Source of the DNA: Lachnospiraceae bacterium
Lineage (GTDB): Bacteria > Bacillota > Clostridia > Lachnospirales > Lachnospiraceae
DNA length: 42,592 nucleotides
Reading direction: 5' to 3'
Assembly: GCA_009774395.1 (NCBI GenBank)
Contig: VSNQ01000023.1
Span: 1 to 42,592 of the forward strand
Of the stretch, positions 15,920 through 23,209 are shown in pieces. Numbering within the stretch: the first letter of the stretch is position 1; every line of letters starts with the position of its first letter. Under the pieces are notes generated by a model, which was given only the letters and a program-made list of their open reading frames with translations, was not told where the DNA came from and did no database searches. Position numbers and translations under genes: made by a program.

Positions 15920-17128
15920 ATGATGATTATTGCTCATACAAGTACAGGTAAGATAGAATTGAGATGCAATCAAGTTTTTCCGGAAGATATATTCATTAAG
16001 TCAGATGAAACAATACTTATCGATTTAGTAAATATTTTTTTGGAGTTGTATGTAGGTGATATTGCAAATAAGAGATCTGGAAGTAATCCAAGAAACATAC
16101 AAGTTTCTGCATATGTGGACAGAAAGAATTTGAATGTATGGGAAGAAAATAAAAAATTAATAGAGAAATTGGCTGAGTTTGTTACAGAAGGTGATGGTGA
16201 TAAATGGTCGATTTCATTTATAGGAGTAGAGTACGAATTTTGTGGGCAACAAATGATTATCCCGAGTTTGGAAATTGATAATGTTGCACTTTTGTCAGGA
16301 GGGTTAGATTCTTTCTGTGGAGCATATAACAATGAAAAAAATAGTAGAAAAACAGTTTATTGCGGATATAAAACAAGCATTGTTGATGTATCCGCTATAA
16401 ATAGTGTATCTTCTTTTTTAAAGGGAAGAAAGGGAAATTTAGGGATACAAACATATTCTAAAGTTAAACAAAAAAAAATAGAATTAACACAAAGGACACG
16501 GTCATTATTGTTTTTTTCATTAGCTGTTGTTACTGCAATAAGAGAAAATACTAAGGAAATTGATGTTAATGAAAATGGGATTATGACTTTAAACCCTTCC
16601 TTTCAATCAAGAGGAACAACAAAAACCACTCATCCCAAAACGATTTATTTATACCAAAACATACTAAAAAATGTGGGGATAGATGTACATATAAACCATC
16701 CATTTTTATTTATGACAAAAGGTGAGATGGTTAATGATTTAAATGCAGATTTTAAAGAACATATAAAAGATACACGTTCGTGTAGCAGAGCTATGAATGA
16801 TCGACGTTATGATGTCAGTGCAAAAAAATCTTGTGGAGCATGCGTACCTTGCCTATTACGTAAAATTTCAATGGCGGCGTATGATTTAGAACTTATGGAT
16901 AATGAATATACCGTTCCATATGCCGGTGATATGAATGATGAAGAATATCGCTCAGCTTTTAACTATTATAGGACTTTTTATAATTATATTGTATCAGATC
17001 AGATTTTTCCGGAAATACTGATAAGAAAGAGATTTTATTCGACAGATGATTATTTAAAAAGGACATCTGATATGCTGGAGAAATTCTCAAAAGAATTAGA
17101 GATTTTTTTCAAAAAATATGGAAGGTGA
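15920..17128 (+). CDS. qatC: QueC-like PP-loop protein, QatC type
   Basis: 402 aa (ATG 15920, or 15923, which is better spaced from AAGGAG). The first ~120 residues are a non-QueC N-terminal domain. Then comes the ATP-pyrophosphatase PP-loop LLSGGLDSFCG (SGGLDS 126-131), as in 7-cyano-7-deazaguanine synthase. Further on are the NENGIMTLNPS segment and a zinc site with Cys288, Cys305, Cys308 and Cys311 (CGACVPC). At 402 aa it is far longer than housekeeping QueC (about 220), and no queuosine genes surround it. The TatD-like neighbour identifies the QatC-QatD pair of the Qat anti-phage system. The modified substrate in Qat is not established. Confidence 0.82.
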   Translation: MMIIAHTSTGKIELRCNQVFPEDIFIKSDETILIDLVNIFLELYVGDIANKRSGSNPRNIQVSAYVDRKNLNVWEENKKLIEKLAEFVTEGDGDKWSISFIGVEYEFCGQQMIIPSLEIDNVALLSGGLDSFCGAYNNEKNSRKTVYCGYKTSIVDVSAINSVSSFLKGRKGNLGIQTYSKVKQKKIELTQRTRSLLFFSLAVVTAIRENTKEIDVNENGIMTLNPSFQSRGTTKTTHPKTIYLYQNILKNVGIDVHINHPFLFMTKGEMVNDLNADFKEHIKDTRSCSRAMNDRRYDVSAKKSCGACVPCLLRKISMAAYDLELMDNEYTVPYAGDMNDEEYRSAFNYYRTFYNYIVSDQIFPEILIRKRFYSTDDYLKRTSDMLEKFSKELEIFFKKYGR

Positions 17129-17134
17129 TTCAAA

Positions 17135-17845
17135 ATGATAGATGCACATATCCATATTGATTTTTATGATAATCCAGGAAAAATTATTAGGGAAATTGTG
17201 AATAATGATATATCGGCAGTTTTTGTAACTCATTTACCTGAATTATATGAGAAACAGAAAGCAATAATACAAAAAATTCCTCAAGTGTTTTTGGCTGTTG
17301 GTTTCCATCCCATTTTAGTTAATGAATATGAGTTTAAAAAGGAAATTTTTATAAATGCATTAGGAACAACAAAATTTATTGGTGAAGTAGGACTGGATTT
17401 TTCAGTAGCGAGATCGGAAAAAAGCAGATGTAAACAAAAAAGTGTATTTGAAATAATATGTGAAAATTCTGCAGGACATATTTTATCAATACATAGTCGA
17501 TTGGCTGAAAGAGATGTATTGGAAATCCTAAGAATTAATAAAGTAGAAAATGCTATTTTTCATTGGTACACTGGTGCAAAAGATTTAATTCCACAAATTT
17601 TAGATGAAGGGTATTATTTTTCGGTGAATCCGGCAATGCTGAAATCCAACAAAGGCAAGGGGATTTTAAAAGAGATTCCCCTAAATAGATTGGTTATAGA
17701 AACAGATGGACCTTTTTCAAAGTATGGTGGAGCCATTGTTGAGCCAATACATTTAAGAAAAATATATTCAGAATTTGAAAAGTTTTATGGCGTTAGAAAT
17801 TTGGAAGATATTGTATTTGAGAATTTATCAGTATTGATTGGGTAA
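17135..17845 (+). CDS. qatD: TatD-family metal-dependent nuclease, QatD type
   Basis: 236 aa, starting six bases after the QueC-like gene ends. All TatD metal ligands are visible: His5 and His7 in MIDAHIHID, Glu84 in FIGEVGLD, His120 in SIHSR, His143 in FHWYTG and Asp191 in ETDGPF. It is shorter than chromosomal TatD (about 255-265) and diverged, with MPEL-type insertions absent and HWYTG in place of HCFSG. TatD proteins are 3'-5' DNA exonucleases/phosphodiesterases. In Qat systems the TatD-like protein is the presumed effector nuclease. Its coupling to a QueC-like gene makes a role in phage exclusion far likelier than DNA repair. Confidence 0.85.
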   Translation: MIDAHIHIDFYDNPGKIIREIVNNDISAVFVTHLPELYEKQKAIIQKIPQVFLAVGFHPILVNEYEFKKEIFINALGTTKFIGEVGLDFSVARSEKSRCKQKSVFEIICENSAGHILSIHSRLAERDVLEILRINKVENAIFHWYTGAKDLIPQILDEGYYFSVNPAMLKSNKGKGILKEIPLNRLVIETDGPFSKYGGAIVEPIHLRKIYSEFEKFYGVRNLEDIVFENLSVLIG

Positions 17846-17910
17846 TTGAAAATAATCAGTAAAATTACAACGTGTATATTATAAAGTCAATTAAGCTATT
17901 GGATAAAAAG

Positions 17911-17955
17911 GGGGCTGCTGCCTTGACGGAAGAAAATTCGCGAGGCAGCAGCCCC
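17911..17955. terminator. Strong hairpin after the Qat-like operon
   Basis: GGGGCTGCTGCC (17911-17922) pairs perfectly with GGCAGCAGCCCC (17944-17955), 12 bp, with a 21-base loop and no T-run. It lies 65 bases past the qatD stop codon. It may end the operon or mark the cargo edge; it shares the GGCAGCAG core with the hairpin at 13901-13927 on the other side of the cargo block. Confidence 0.55.
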
Positions 17956-17966
17956 TAAGAATAAAA

Positions 17967-18032
17967 TTAGCAAACTTGATTTAGGTCATTACGGGAATTT
18001 TTGGCAAGGTTTAAGGTATACGGCTCCGGCAT
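17967..18032 (-). pseudogene. Relic of a DUF4041/T5orf172 gene tail
   Basis: Reading leftward from 18032, 21 codons give MPEPYTLNLAKNSRNDLNQV then C and a stop (TAA at 17969-17967). The intact gene at 18954-20519 ends EMPEPYTLSLTKGPRYDLTQ-V. The match is 13 of 20 positions. The nucleotide match (AAGG-TTAA-GTATACGG-TCCGGCATTT) is also clear. Just upstream the frame is closed by stops. This is the leftover 3' end of a second, related gene on the same strand, marking where cargo DNA was exchanged. Confidence 0.75.
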
Positions 18033-18160
18033 TTACACTCACGAACAGTTAGATACATAAGCTGTTAAGTTAAGGAAAAATTCGCCTAATTAGGCAGCTT
18101 TACTTTGTATGTAATTTGATACAATAGGATACTCTATCGGTAAAGATAGCAATAATACAC

Positions 18161-18204
18161 AAAAATAACCGCCCAGTCCTGAGAAAGCTGACGGTTATTT
18201 TTTT
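18161..18204. terminator. Bidirectional terminator
   Basis: AAAAATAACCG (18161-18171) pairs with CGGTTATTTTT (18192-18202) and more T follow. A-rich on one flank and T-rich on the other, so it can stop transcription from either side. Confidence 0.75.
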
Positions 18205-18250
18205 ACTAAATTTTTCAACGGGCTAACCGTCTATCGGTAGTTTCTGTAAG

Positions 18251-18280
18251 GCACCTGTTAGAGCAGGTGTCTTTCTTATT
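18251..18280 (+). terminator. Small terminator-like hairpin
   Basis: CACCTG (18252-18257) pairs with CAGGTG (18264-18269), six bases apart, followed by TCTTTCTTATTT. Short stem, modest T content. Confidence 0.45.
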
Positions 18281-18423
18281 TCAATATACCATAAATAAAT
18301 TAATATTTCAACCTTATTTTGAATTTACCTCTTGGCTTTTGGATATCCATAAGTTATAATATAATTACAGTTAAGGGAAATAGCTTAACGAGTTAGGCGG
18401 CAAGTGCCAGAAAGGAGAAGCAT

Positions 18424-18564
18424 ATGGACGAAGAAATGAACATAAGCGAATTATTGAAAGAAGTTGTTGAAGAAAACCAGACAAGAAAAATCCTTGAAAT
18501 CCTCAATGACTGCAAAGACCTTGAGGAAGCAAAGGAAAAAGTAAAAGCCCTGCTTAATAAATAA
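18424..18564 (+). CDS. Small acidic helical phage protein (46 aa)
   Basis: ATG 18424 has a very good ribosome site (AAAGGAGAAGCAT). The product MDEEMNISELLKEVVEENQ... is almost entirely helix-forming, rich in Glu and Lys, with heptad-like leucines and one cysteine. No family recognised. It is followed by the small ribbon-helix-helix gene in the same direction, so they may be one transcript. Confidence 0.6.
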   Translation: MDEEMNISELLKEVVEENQTRKILEILNDCKDLEEAKEKVKALLNK

Positions 18565-18674
18565 GCAAGGCAATGAAAAATCAAGTTGGGCGGTACTTGC
18601 CACCGCCTAACATTGATAGAATAGCATGGAAAAACGGCAAAGTCAAGAGGTGATGCACCGTAGAAAAAAAGAAA

Positions 18675-18836
18675 ATGGGTAGACCGACAGAAAGCCCCAA
18701 AACGAATAATTATCGAATCCGAATGACCGATGAAGAACTTTCTAAGTTGGAAACATGTTGCAAAAAAACAGGACTTTCTAAAGCTGATGTTATTCGATTG
18801 GGAATTGATAAGGTTTACATGGAACTGGAAAAGTAA
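18675..18836 (+). CDS. Ribbon-helix-helix (CopG/Arc-like) small regulator (53 aa)
   Basis: MGRPTESPKTNNYRIRMTDE starts the product; the strand NNYRIRMTDEELSKLETCCKKTGLSKADVIRLGIDKVYMEL matches the RHH fold (basic strand, helix, TGLSKADVIR turn, helix). The GRP-x-PK tail before the strand is common in such plasmid and phage proteins. The ribosome site is poor: AAGAGGTG is 20 bases upstream, and no alternative start is open because TGA lies at 18651-18653. Likely a DNA-binding regulator of the cargo/lysogeny region. Confidence 0.65.
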   Translation: MGRPTESPKTNNYRIRMTDEELSKLETCCKKTGLSKADVIRLGIDKVYMELEK

Positions 18837-18885
18837 AATGACAGTTGCGCCCCGTCTAAAGTTTGCAACTGTTATCCACACCAAC

Positions 18886-18930
18886 TCCAAAAGGAAGCTG
18901 ATATACATACTATATCAGCTTCCTTTTGGA
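18886..18930. terminator. Very strong bidirectional terminator
   Basis: A perfect 20-bp stem, 18886-18905 with 18911-18930 (TCCAAAAGGAAGCTGATATA and its complement), with a 5-base loop. It lies between the convergent RHH gene and the DUF4041 gene. TTCAATTTTTT follows on the plus strand. Confidence 0.8.
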
Positions 18931-18953
18931 AATTCAATTTTTTCACATAATAA

Positions 18954-20519
18954 TTAAACTTGTGTAAGATCGTAGCGTGGGCCTTTCGTAAGGCTTAATG
19001 TATACGGTTCCGGCATTTCGTAAATACCCCATTTTGTATGTAAATATTCTTTAGTAGGGTCAAGTTTGGCAGCAGGAGCTGCTGAAACAGGTTGGTTATT
19101 TTCAGATATTGGTTCAGGTGGTTGTTTAGAAACGATTTCCTGCGCTGGAGTTGATGTAGCAGCAGGCATATTGCTTCTTTGAATAGAAAGTTCACCTATA
19201 CCAGATTCTATACGCATTTTCTGACTGATTCTATATTGCTCTGCATCAGGGACTTCTATAAATTCTACTGTTTTGTCATAATTCTCTTTGACTACTTTTT
19301 TTATCTCATCAAGAGTTACGTGGAAAAACTCTCTACGGTGATTTACCATATTTAATTTCTTATCTTCAAAAGCTCGGTGGAGAGCGGCTTCCAGAGCTGG
19401 GGCATTATCTGAAAAAATCATTGCATGAACGTCAAAATTAAAGGGAACAGATGCATCTCCAAGTTCGTCAACACGCTCTTGAGGGTCAAGTCTGCGCGTC
19501 ATTCCGATTTTGTAGATATTTTCCCCAAAAGCACCAATATTGGAGATAACGTAAACATATCCTGCTTTTGCATTAGCAGCCCGATAATCAATATCATCTA
19601 AAGATTTTTCGATTTCTGAAAGCTGTGCTTCTAACTCATTTTTCTTGGCGATTAGATCAGGGTCATTAGGATTCTGTGTTAATTGGTTTTTGATATTTTC
19701 ATATGCAGTTTGATAATGTGTTTGCTCCTTTTCAACCTTTTTACGTTGTTCTTCAATTTCCTTTTGAAGTTTTGCAGCTTCTCTCATTTGTGCACGTGCT
19801 TCTTTGGCTTCTTCCTTTTCTTGCTGCTTTTTTAGTTGATATTCCAAGGCAAGATAGGCTTCTTTAATTTTTAAATCTAAGTATTTGTTGGTAATAGCAA
19901 TACTTAATCTGGTACCTAATTTTGAAATAGCAGCAGCGGAGGATTTAATTTTCTTGACCGATGCATCAATGTTGTTGTATTTTATTTTGCTTATGGTTTC
20001 ATCACATTCGCTGTTAAATGCACGTAATAAAAGTTTTTGCGTATCACGTATCATTTTTTTCCCTTGAGCAGCATTACCGTTTACCGTCCAATTCATATTG
20101 CCTGTAACAGCAGAGTCATTTTTAATGCATTCCTTTTGCCGATTTCGGATTCGCATGAGTTCGTCTTTATATTGTTCTGCATTGGCAAAGTCATAACGTG
20201 GTGAGTAAAGCCCAAATTCTTGTACGAGGATTTCATCGTCAAAAGTAATAATTTGCTGCCTTCGCACGGAGATATCGGATTCAAGTCTAGCTAAAATTCT
20301 TTTTTGTTCGGATACATTCTGTTCATATTGCTCATTTAATGTTTTAATTTTGGTTTCGATATCTGACTTTTGATTTTCTAATTCTGAAATAAGTTCTTGA
20401 AGTTTGATAACATCCCGCATTTCGGGAGTCAACATTTTTTCAAGGTTATTATATTTTTCCTGTAAAGCTTCCAGCTCACTTTTGTATTGTTGTCCTCTAA
20501 AGGTGTCTAATAATCCCAT
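18954..20519 (-). CDS. DUF4041 plus T5orf172 (GIY-YIG-like) phage protein
   Basis: 521 aa, start ATG 20519 after AAGGAG. The N-terminal 110 residues are coiled coil (ELEALQEKYNNLEKML...). A DUF4041 domain follows (DDEILVQEFGLYSPRYDFANAEQYKDELMRIRNRQKECI..., about 95-215), then a long charged coiled coil (230-310). From about 315 a T5orf172/MUG113 GIY-YIG-type domain appears: AGYVYVISNIGAFGENIYKIGMTRRLDPQERVDELGDASVPF, then HRAFEDKKLNMVNHRREFFHV. The tail after 440 is low-complexity and ends MPEPYTLSLTKGPRYDL. Such proteins are common near phage integrases and repressors in Firmicutes; DNA cleavage is plausible but unproven. A relic of a related gene lies at 17967-18032. Confidence 0.88.
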   Translation of the reverse strand: MGLLDTFRGQQYKSELEALQEKYNNLEKMLTPEMRDVIKLQELISELENQKSDIETKIKTLNEQYEQNVSEQKRILARLESDISVRRQQIITFDDEILVQEFGLYSPRYDFANAEQYKDELMRIRNRQKECIKNDSAVTGNMNWTVNGNAAQGKKMIRDTQKLLLRAFNSECDETISKIKYNNIDASVKKIKSSAAAISKLGTRLSIAITNKYLDLKIKEAYLALEYQLKKQQEKEEAKEARAQMREAAKLQKEIEEQRKKVEKEQTHYQTAYENIKNQLTQNPNDPDLIAKKNELEAQLSEIEKSLDDIDYRAANAKAGYVYVISNIGAFGENIYKIGMTRRLDPQERVDELGDASVPFNFDVHAMIFSDNAPALEAALHRAFEDKKLNMVNHRREFFHVTLDEIKKVVKENYDKTVEFIEVPDAEQYRISQKMRIESGIGELSIQRSNMPAATSTPAQEIVSKQPPEPISENNQPVSAAPAAKLDPTKEYLHTKWGIYEMPEPYTLSLTKGPRYDLTQV

Positions 20520-20710
20520 AATACTACTCCTTGTATTGTTTTCCCTCTGATATGAAACAGAAGGGTATAATATTGAAATAATGTGGTTGCAATCCCAGTA
20601 GTTTTAGATGATGGGTTAAGAGCACAAAACTGATGGTTGCCAAAATATATATTTTTGCTATAATCTCTCTACATTTCATAAATGTAAAAATGGCATCTAA
20701 TTTAAATCTA

Positions 20711-21313
20711 TTATTCATTTGCGGTTTCCAGCCATAAGTCTAAAGCATCATTGCTTGATACTATGAAGTTATTTGTTTTGTTTACAGTAGATTCAAAACT
20801 GGAAGCACTACCGTTTGGAGAAGTTGCCAGCGAATATAAAGCGACATAAGCATCATAAAAGTTTCTAATTTCAGTTTCAATTTCTAAGGCTTCCTTATTT
20901 TCGTTACTTTCTATTAAAATGAATTCTTTATAAGCTTTCCGAATAGTAGCGTCGGTGGATTCTATGTTTTCTCGGGTATCCCATTCTTGTTCTTCTATAT
21001 GATCAAAAGCTTTTTGTAGCAGTTCCTCACTGTCAACTTTAGAATTTAGCTTTTCCGCCACTTGTAAATGTGCAAGTTCATAATTTGTCATGTTATTTAG
21101 CATAAGGGCAGCAGTATACATTGAAGTACGTAAATCTTGAGCTGATTTTTTGTATTTCTCAAGATCAAATTCTTTTACTTCCTCTTTCAATTCTTCTTGT
21201 ACATATGTTTCAGTTGGAGCTGTGATTGATGCTTCCTTCTCAGTTGTAGAAGATCCACAAGCAACACAACTAAAACAGATTGCTAAACTTAAAGCAATAA
21301 ATCGTTTTTTCAT
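20711..21313 (-). CDS. Prophage-encoded lipoprotein
   Basis: 200 aa, ATG 21313 with GAAAGGAAC ahead. MKKRFIALSLAICFSCVACGSS is a signal peptide with a lipobox-like end at Cys19 (C-V-A-C). After an acidic linker the rest is helical with no recognised domain. It lies in the lysogeny region, on the repressor strand, so it is probably expressed in the lysogen. Surface lipoproteins in this position in other Firmicutes phages can block DNA injection by related phages; whether this one does is inference only. Confidence 0.75.
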   Translation of the reverse strand: MKKRFIALSLAICFSCVACGSSTTEKEASITAPTETYVQEELKEEVKEFDLEKYKKSAQDLRTSMYTAALMLNNMTNYELAHLQVAEKLNSKVDSEELLQKAFDHIEEQEWDTRENIESTDATIRKAYKEFILIESNENKEALEIETEIRNFYDAYVALYSLATSPNGSASSFESTVNKTNNFIVSSNDALDLWLETANE

Positions 21314-21716
21314 TTAAATTTGTTCCTTTCATAATAAAATTTGTATATATTATAAACAAATAAACTACATTAGATAGTATATCACTATCTGTAGAAATAA
21401 GAAATACTATTTGGAAAAAAATGTAAGTTAGTGATACTTTTTGGTTATTAATTATGTTTTATGTAAGGGAAGTGTGGCAATTTGCAAGAAAATATAAAAA
21501 AATGACGGTTACTTTTTTGGTGGTATTTAACGAAATTAGTTGGGGAAGTAAGATATGAAAACATAAGGGTAGATTTTATACCTTAGGATATGCTAAAATT
21601 AGACCACTATAAACTAACAAAATTTTTTCTAGTAAACCGATTGCGTCTTGATATATCGAAACAGATGTTCTATTATGCTAGTATAACGATACGTTTGTTT
21701 GAAAGGAGAAAACCGT
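21314..21716. promoter_or_regulatory. Gene-free control region with promoter for the 49-aa gene
   Basis: About 400 A/T-rich bases without a supported gene. On the plus strand TTGATA (21648-21653), 17 bases, TATTAT (21671-21676) is a good promoter ahead of the 49-aa gene at 21717. The promoter of the lipoprotein should read leftward from around 21340-21420 but is not clear. Confidence 0.6.
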
Positions 21717-21866
21717 ATGAGTGATGGGGAAAACATGAAATTATGTAAGAAAGCTCTACATGAAATGGTGGATAAGATTGAGAATCTGGCAGATATAGAA
21801 ATGCTGTACGGAATGGCAAGAGCCGCTTGCAATGATGTTGGAATGGAAAAAGCAGAGGAAAATTAA
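21717..21866 (+). CDS. Small phage protein (49 aa)
   Basis: ATG 21717 follows GAAAGGAG by seven bases and its own promoter lies upstream. Product MSDGENMKLCKKALHEMVDK... is a helical protein with no recognised domain. It is convergent with the repressor gene; its stop codon is in the loop of the shared terminator. Typical of small proteins encoded beside phage or ICE repressors, function unknown. Confidence 0.65.
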   Translation: MSDGENMKLCKKALHEMVDKIENLADIEMLYGMARAACNDVGMEKAEEN

Positions 21867-21878
21867 CCTCTGCTTTTT
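21847..21878. terminator. Bidirectional terminator between 49-aa gene and repressor
   Basis: AAAAAGCAGAGG (21847-21858) pairs perfectly with CCTCTGCTTTTT (21867-21878), loop AAAATTAA. It overlaps the last codons of the plus-strand gene and ends two bases before the repressor stop. Confidence 0.85.
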
Positions 21879-21879
21879 G

Positions 21880-22224
21880 TTAGTTCATAAATCTTTCCAC
21901 AAATTTCCACCACAGTTCCTTATCTTCGGGAGATAGTTCCCAATAATCCAAAATAGCTTGCCTAGCTTTTGGGTCTTTCACACCGATTTCTCGGCAAACA
22001 CTTCCAAATTCAACATTGTTTATCTTCATTGGTTCAGTTCCGTATCTAAGCCAATTTTCGTTTATATTGAATTCGCGACATATAGAAAAAATGATAGTAT
22101 CCATCGGTTCACTTCTTCCAGTTTCGTATGTCGCAATCGTCTGCCTTTTCAATCCTAGTCGTTCAGCAAATTTTTCTTGCGTCAATCCAGCTTCTTTTCT
22201 TATTTGCTTTATTCTGTCTTTCAA
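21880..22224 (-). CDS. XRE/Cro-CI family phage repressor
   Basis: 114 aa from a TTG at 22224, chosen because AAAGGAGG lies eight bases ahead; no ATG fits that site. LKDRIKQIRKEAGLTQEKFAERLGLKRQTIATYETGRSEP is a classic helix-turn-helix. A short C-terminal part (VCREIGVKDPKARQAILDYWELSPEDKELWWKFVERF) serves dimerisation in similar small repressors; there is no LexA-like protease domain, so induction would need another route, such as a separate antirepressor or metalloprotease. It is divergent from the early genes across a region with two matching operators, hence the likely lysogeny repressor. Confidence 0.9.
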   Translation of the reverse strand: MKDRIKQIRKEAGLTQEKFAERLGLKRQTIATYETGRSEPMDTIIFSICREFNINENWLRYGTEPMKINNVEFGSVCREIGVKDPKARQAILDYWELSPEDKELWWKFVERFMN

Positions 22225-22388
22225 TTTTGATACCTCCTTTAAAAATAATATATCAAAAAAATGTTGAGCAGTCAACAAAAAGTTCTTGACAATGTAGATT
22301 TGTAATCATATAATAGTTGTATAATCAACAAAGAATTTTAAGAATGGAAAAATTTTTAAGGGTTATACACAGAAAGGAAGTGAAATCT
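22225..22388 (+). promoter_or_regulatory. Lysogeny switch: early promoter with two operators
   Basis: A perfect consensus promoter, TTGACA (22286-22291), 17 bases, TATAAT (22309-22314), drives the early genes rightward. Two palindromes of the form GTTG-N6-CAAC flank it: TGTTGAGCAGTCAACA (22262-22277) and AGTTGTATAATCAACA (22315-22330). The second overlaps the -10 end and start site, so repressor binding there would block the promoter; the first is upstream and could control the repressor's own leftward transcription. Their centres are 53 bases apart, five helical turns. Confidence 0.8.
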
Positions 22389-22589
22389 ATGTCAAAGACT
22401 TTAACAAGCAGAGATATTGATGATGGTAAGAGAATTTCCTCATTATTCGCAACATTGTCTGAGGAAAACAAGACAATGGCAATTGTTTATCTTTCGGCTT
22501 TGAGGGATAAAGAGATTGTGGACAGTGCAAAGAAAGAATTTCAGTACGGATGTGAGAAGATGGCACATCTAAGAAAATCTAAGTCATAA
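22389..22589 (+). CDS. First early phage gene, small protein (66 aa)
   Basis: ATG 22389 follows AAAGGAAG; an upstream in-frame ATG has no ribosome site. Product MSKTLTSRDIDDGKRISSLFATLSEENKTMAIVYLSALRDKEIVDSAK... is small and helical, with the 'FATLSEENKTMAIVYLSALRDKE' pattern seen in many small proteins next to Clostridia phage repressors. Being first after the repressor-controlled promoter it is a candidate Cro-like or antirepressor component, but no helix-turn-helix is apparent. Confidence 0.65.
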   Translation: MSKTLTSRDIDDGKRISSLFATLSEENKTMAIVYLSALRDKEIVDSAKKEFQYGCEKMAHLRKSKS

Positions 22590-22645
22590 GCAGCCGGTTC
22601 ATAATGCATAGAGTTTTATTTCATGGGAGGGGGTGAACGAAAAGA

Positions 22646-22861
22646 ATGGATCCCAAAATTGATTTCGGTAACGGCATAATAGTTAAAGAAGCGATAATGG
22701 AAAATGCGGCCTATATTTCTATTGAGGCCATTACAAAGGTGATTCCAAAAGAATACCTTTGTGTGGCCGTCCTAAAAGAAATACTGGGGATAGCAAAAGA
22801 CAAAACAGAAACTATGCTCATATCATCTTTTCAGAAATGTCTTGAAGAGCAAAAGAGATGA
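22646..22861 (+). CDS. Small early phage protein (71 aa)
   Basis: GGGAGGGGGTGA precedes ATG 22646. MDPKIDFGNGIIVKEAIMEN... has a short N-terminal strand region and then two helices. No domain recognised. Co-directional with its neighbours. Confidence 0.6.
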   Translation: MDPKIDFGNGIIVKEAIMENAAYISIEAITKVIPKEYLCVAVLKEILGIAKDKTETMLISSFQKCLEEQKR

Positions 22862-22966
22862 AACGAAATAAAAGATGTTGCCATTGGTGCCATAAATTAT
22901 GTAAATGTTTACTGTTTACCTGCAGATGTAAAAATGATTTGCAAATTAATGGAAGGGGGTGAGAAG

Positions 22967-23209
22967 ATGGAGCAATCAAGAAATTGTACAATCAATAATA
23001 CAGAAGAAATGACAGAAAAGCAAATTGACGTTTCTTTAATAAGGGTAGACAGTAGGTTTTTCTTAAAGGTATACGAAGCAGGAATTATACCAATATCTGA
23101 TTACAAGATACAAAGTTCTGCGGATGGAGAAACAGAACTTTGTATAACAATTAGTGGTGAACCTAGTGAACTTGAGTTATCAGCCAGTTTAATACAATTG
23201 ATGAAATAG
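22967..23209 (+). CDS. Small early phage protein (80 aa)
   Basis: The ATG at 22967 is six bases after AAGGGGG; an in-frame ATG at 22934 has no ribosome site. The product (MEQSRNCTINNTEEMTEKQI...) seems to be a mixed alpha/beta domain; family not recognised. Its 3' end overlaps the convergent minus-strand gene by 47 bases. Confidence 0.6.
   Translation: MEQSRNCTINNTEEMTEKQIDVSLIRVDSRFFLKVYEAGIIPISDYKIQSSADGETELCITISGEPSELELSASLIQLMK

Larger units (their letters stand above)
18033..18423. other. Intergenic region between cargo and small regulatory genes
   Basis: No gene is seen from the relic to the 46-aa gene except two terminator-like hairpins (18161-18204 and 18251-18280). CTATCGGTA occurs twice (18134-18142 and 18231-18239). 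A promoter for the small gene at 18424 should be in the A/T-rich part 18290-18400, but no strong -35/-10 pair stands out. Confidence 0.4.

Noticed and set aside
16295..17128. Housekeeping QueC for queuosine synthesis
   Set aside because: The protein is nearly twice QueC length with an extra N-terminal domain, and no queD, queE, queF or tgt gene is near; the TatD-like neighbour fits Qat better.
17135..17845. Chromosomal TatD repair nuclease
   Set aside because: It is shorter, diverged (HWYTG in place of HCFSG) and co-translated with the QueC-like gene inside a prophage.
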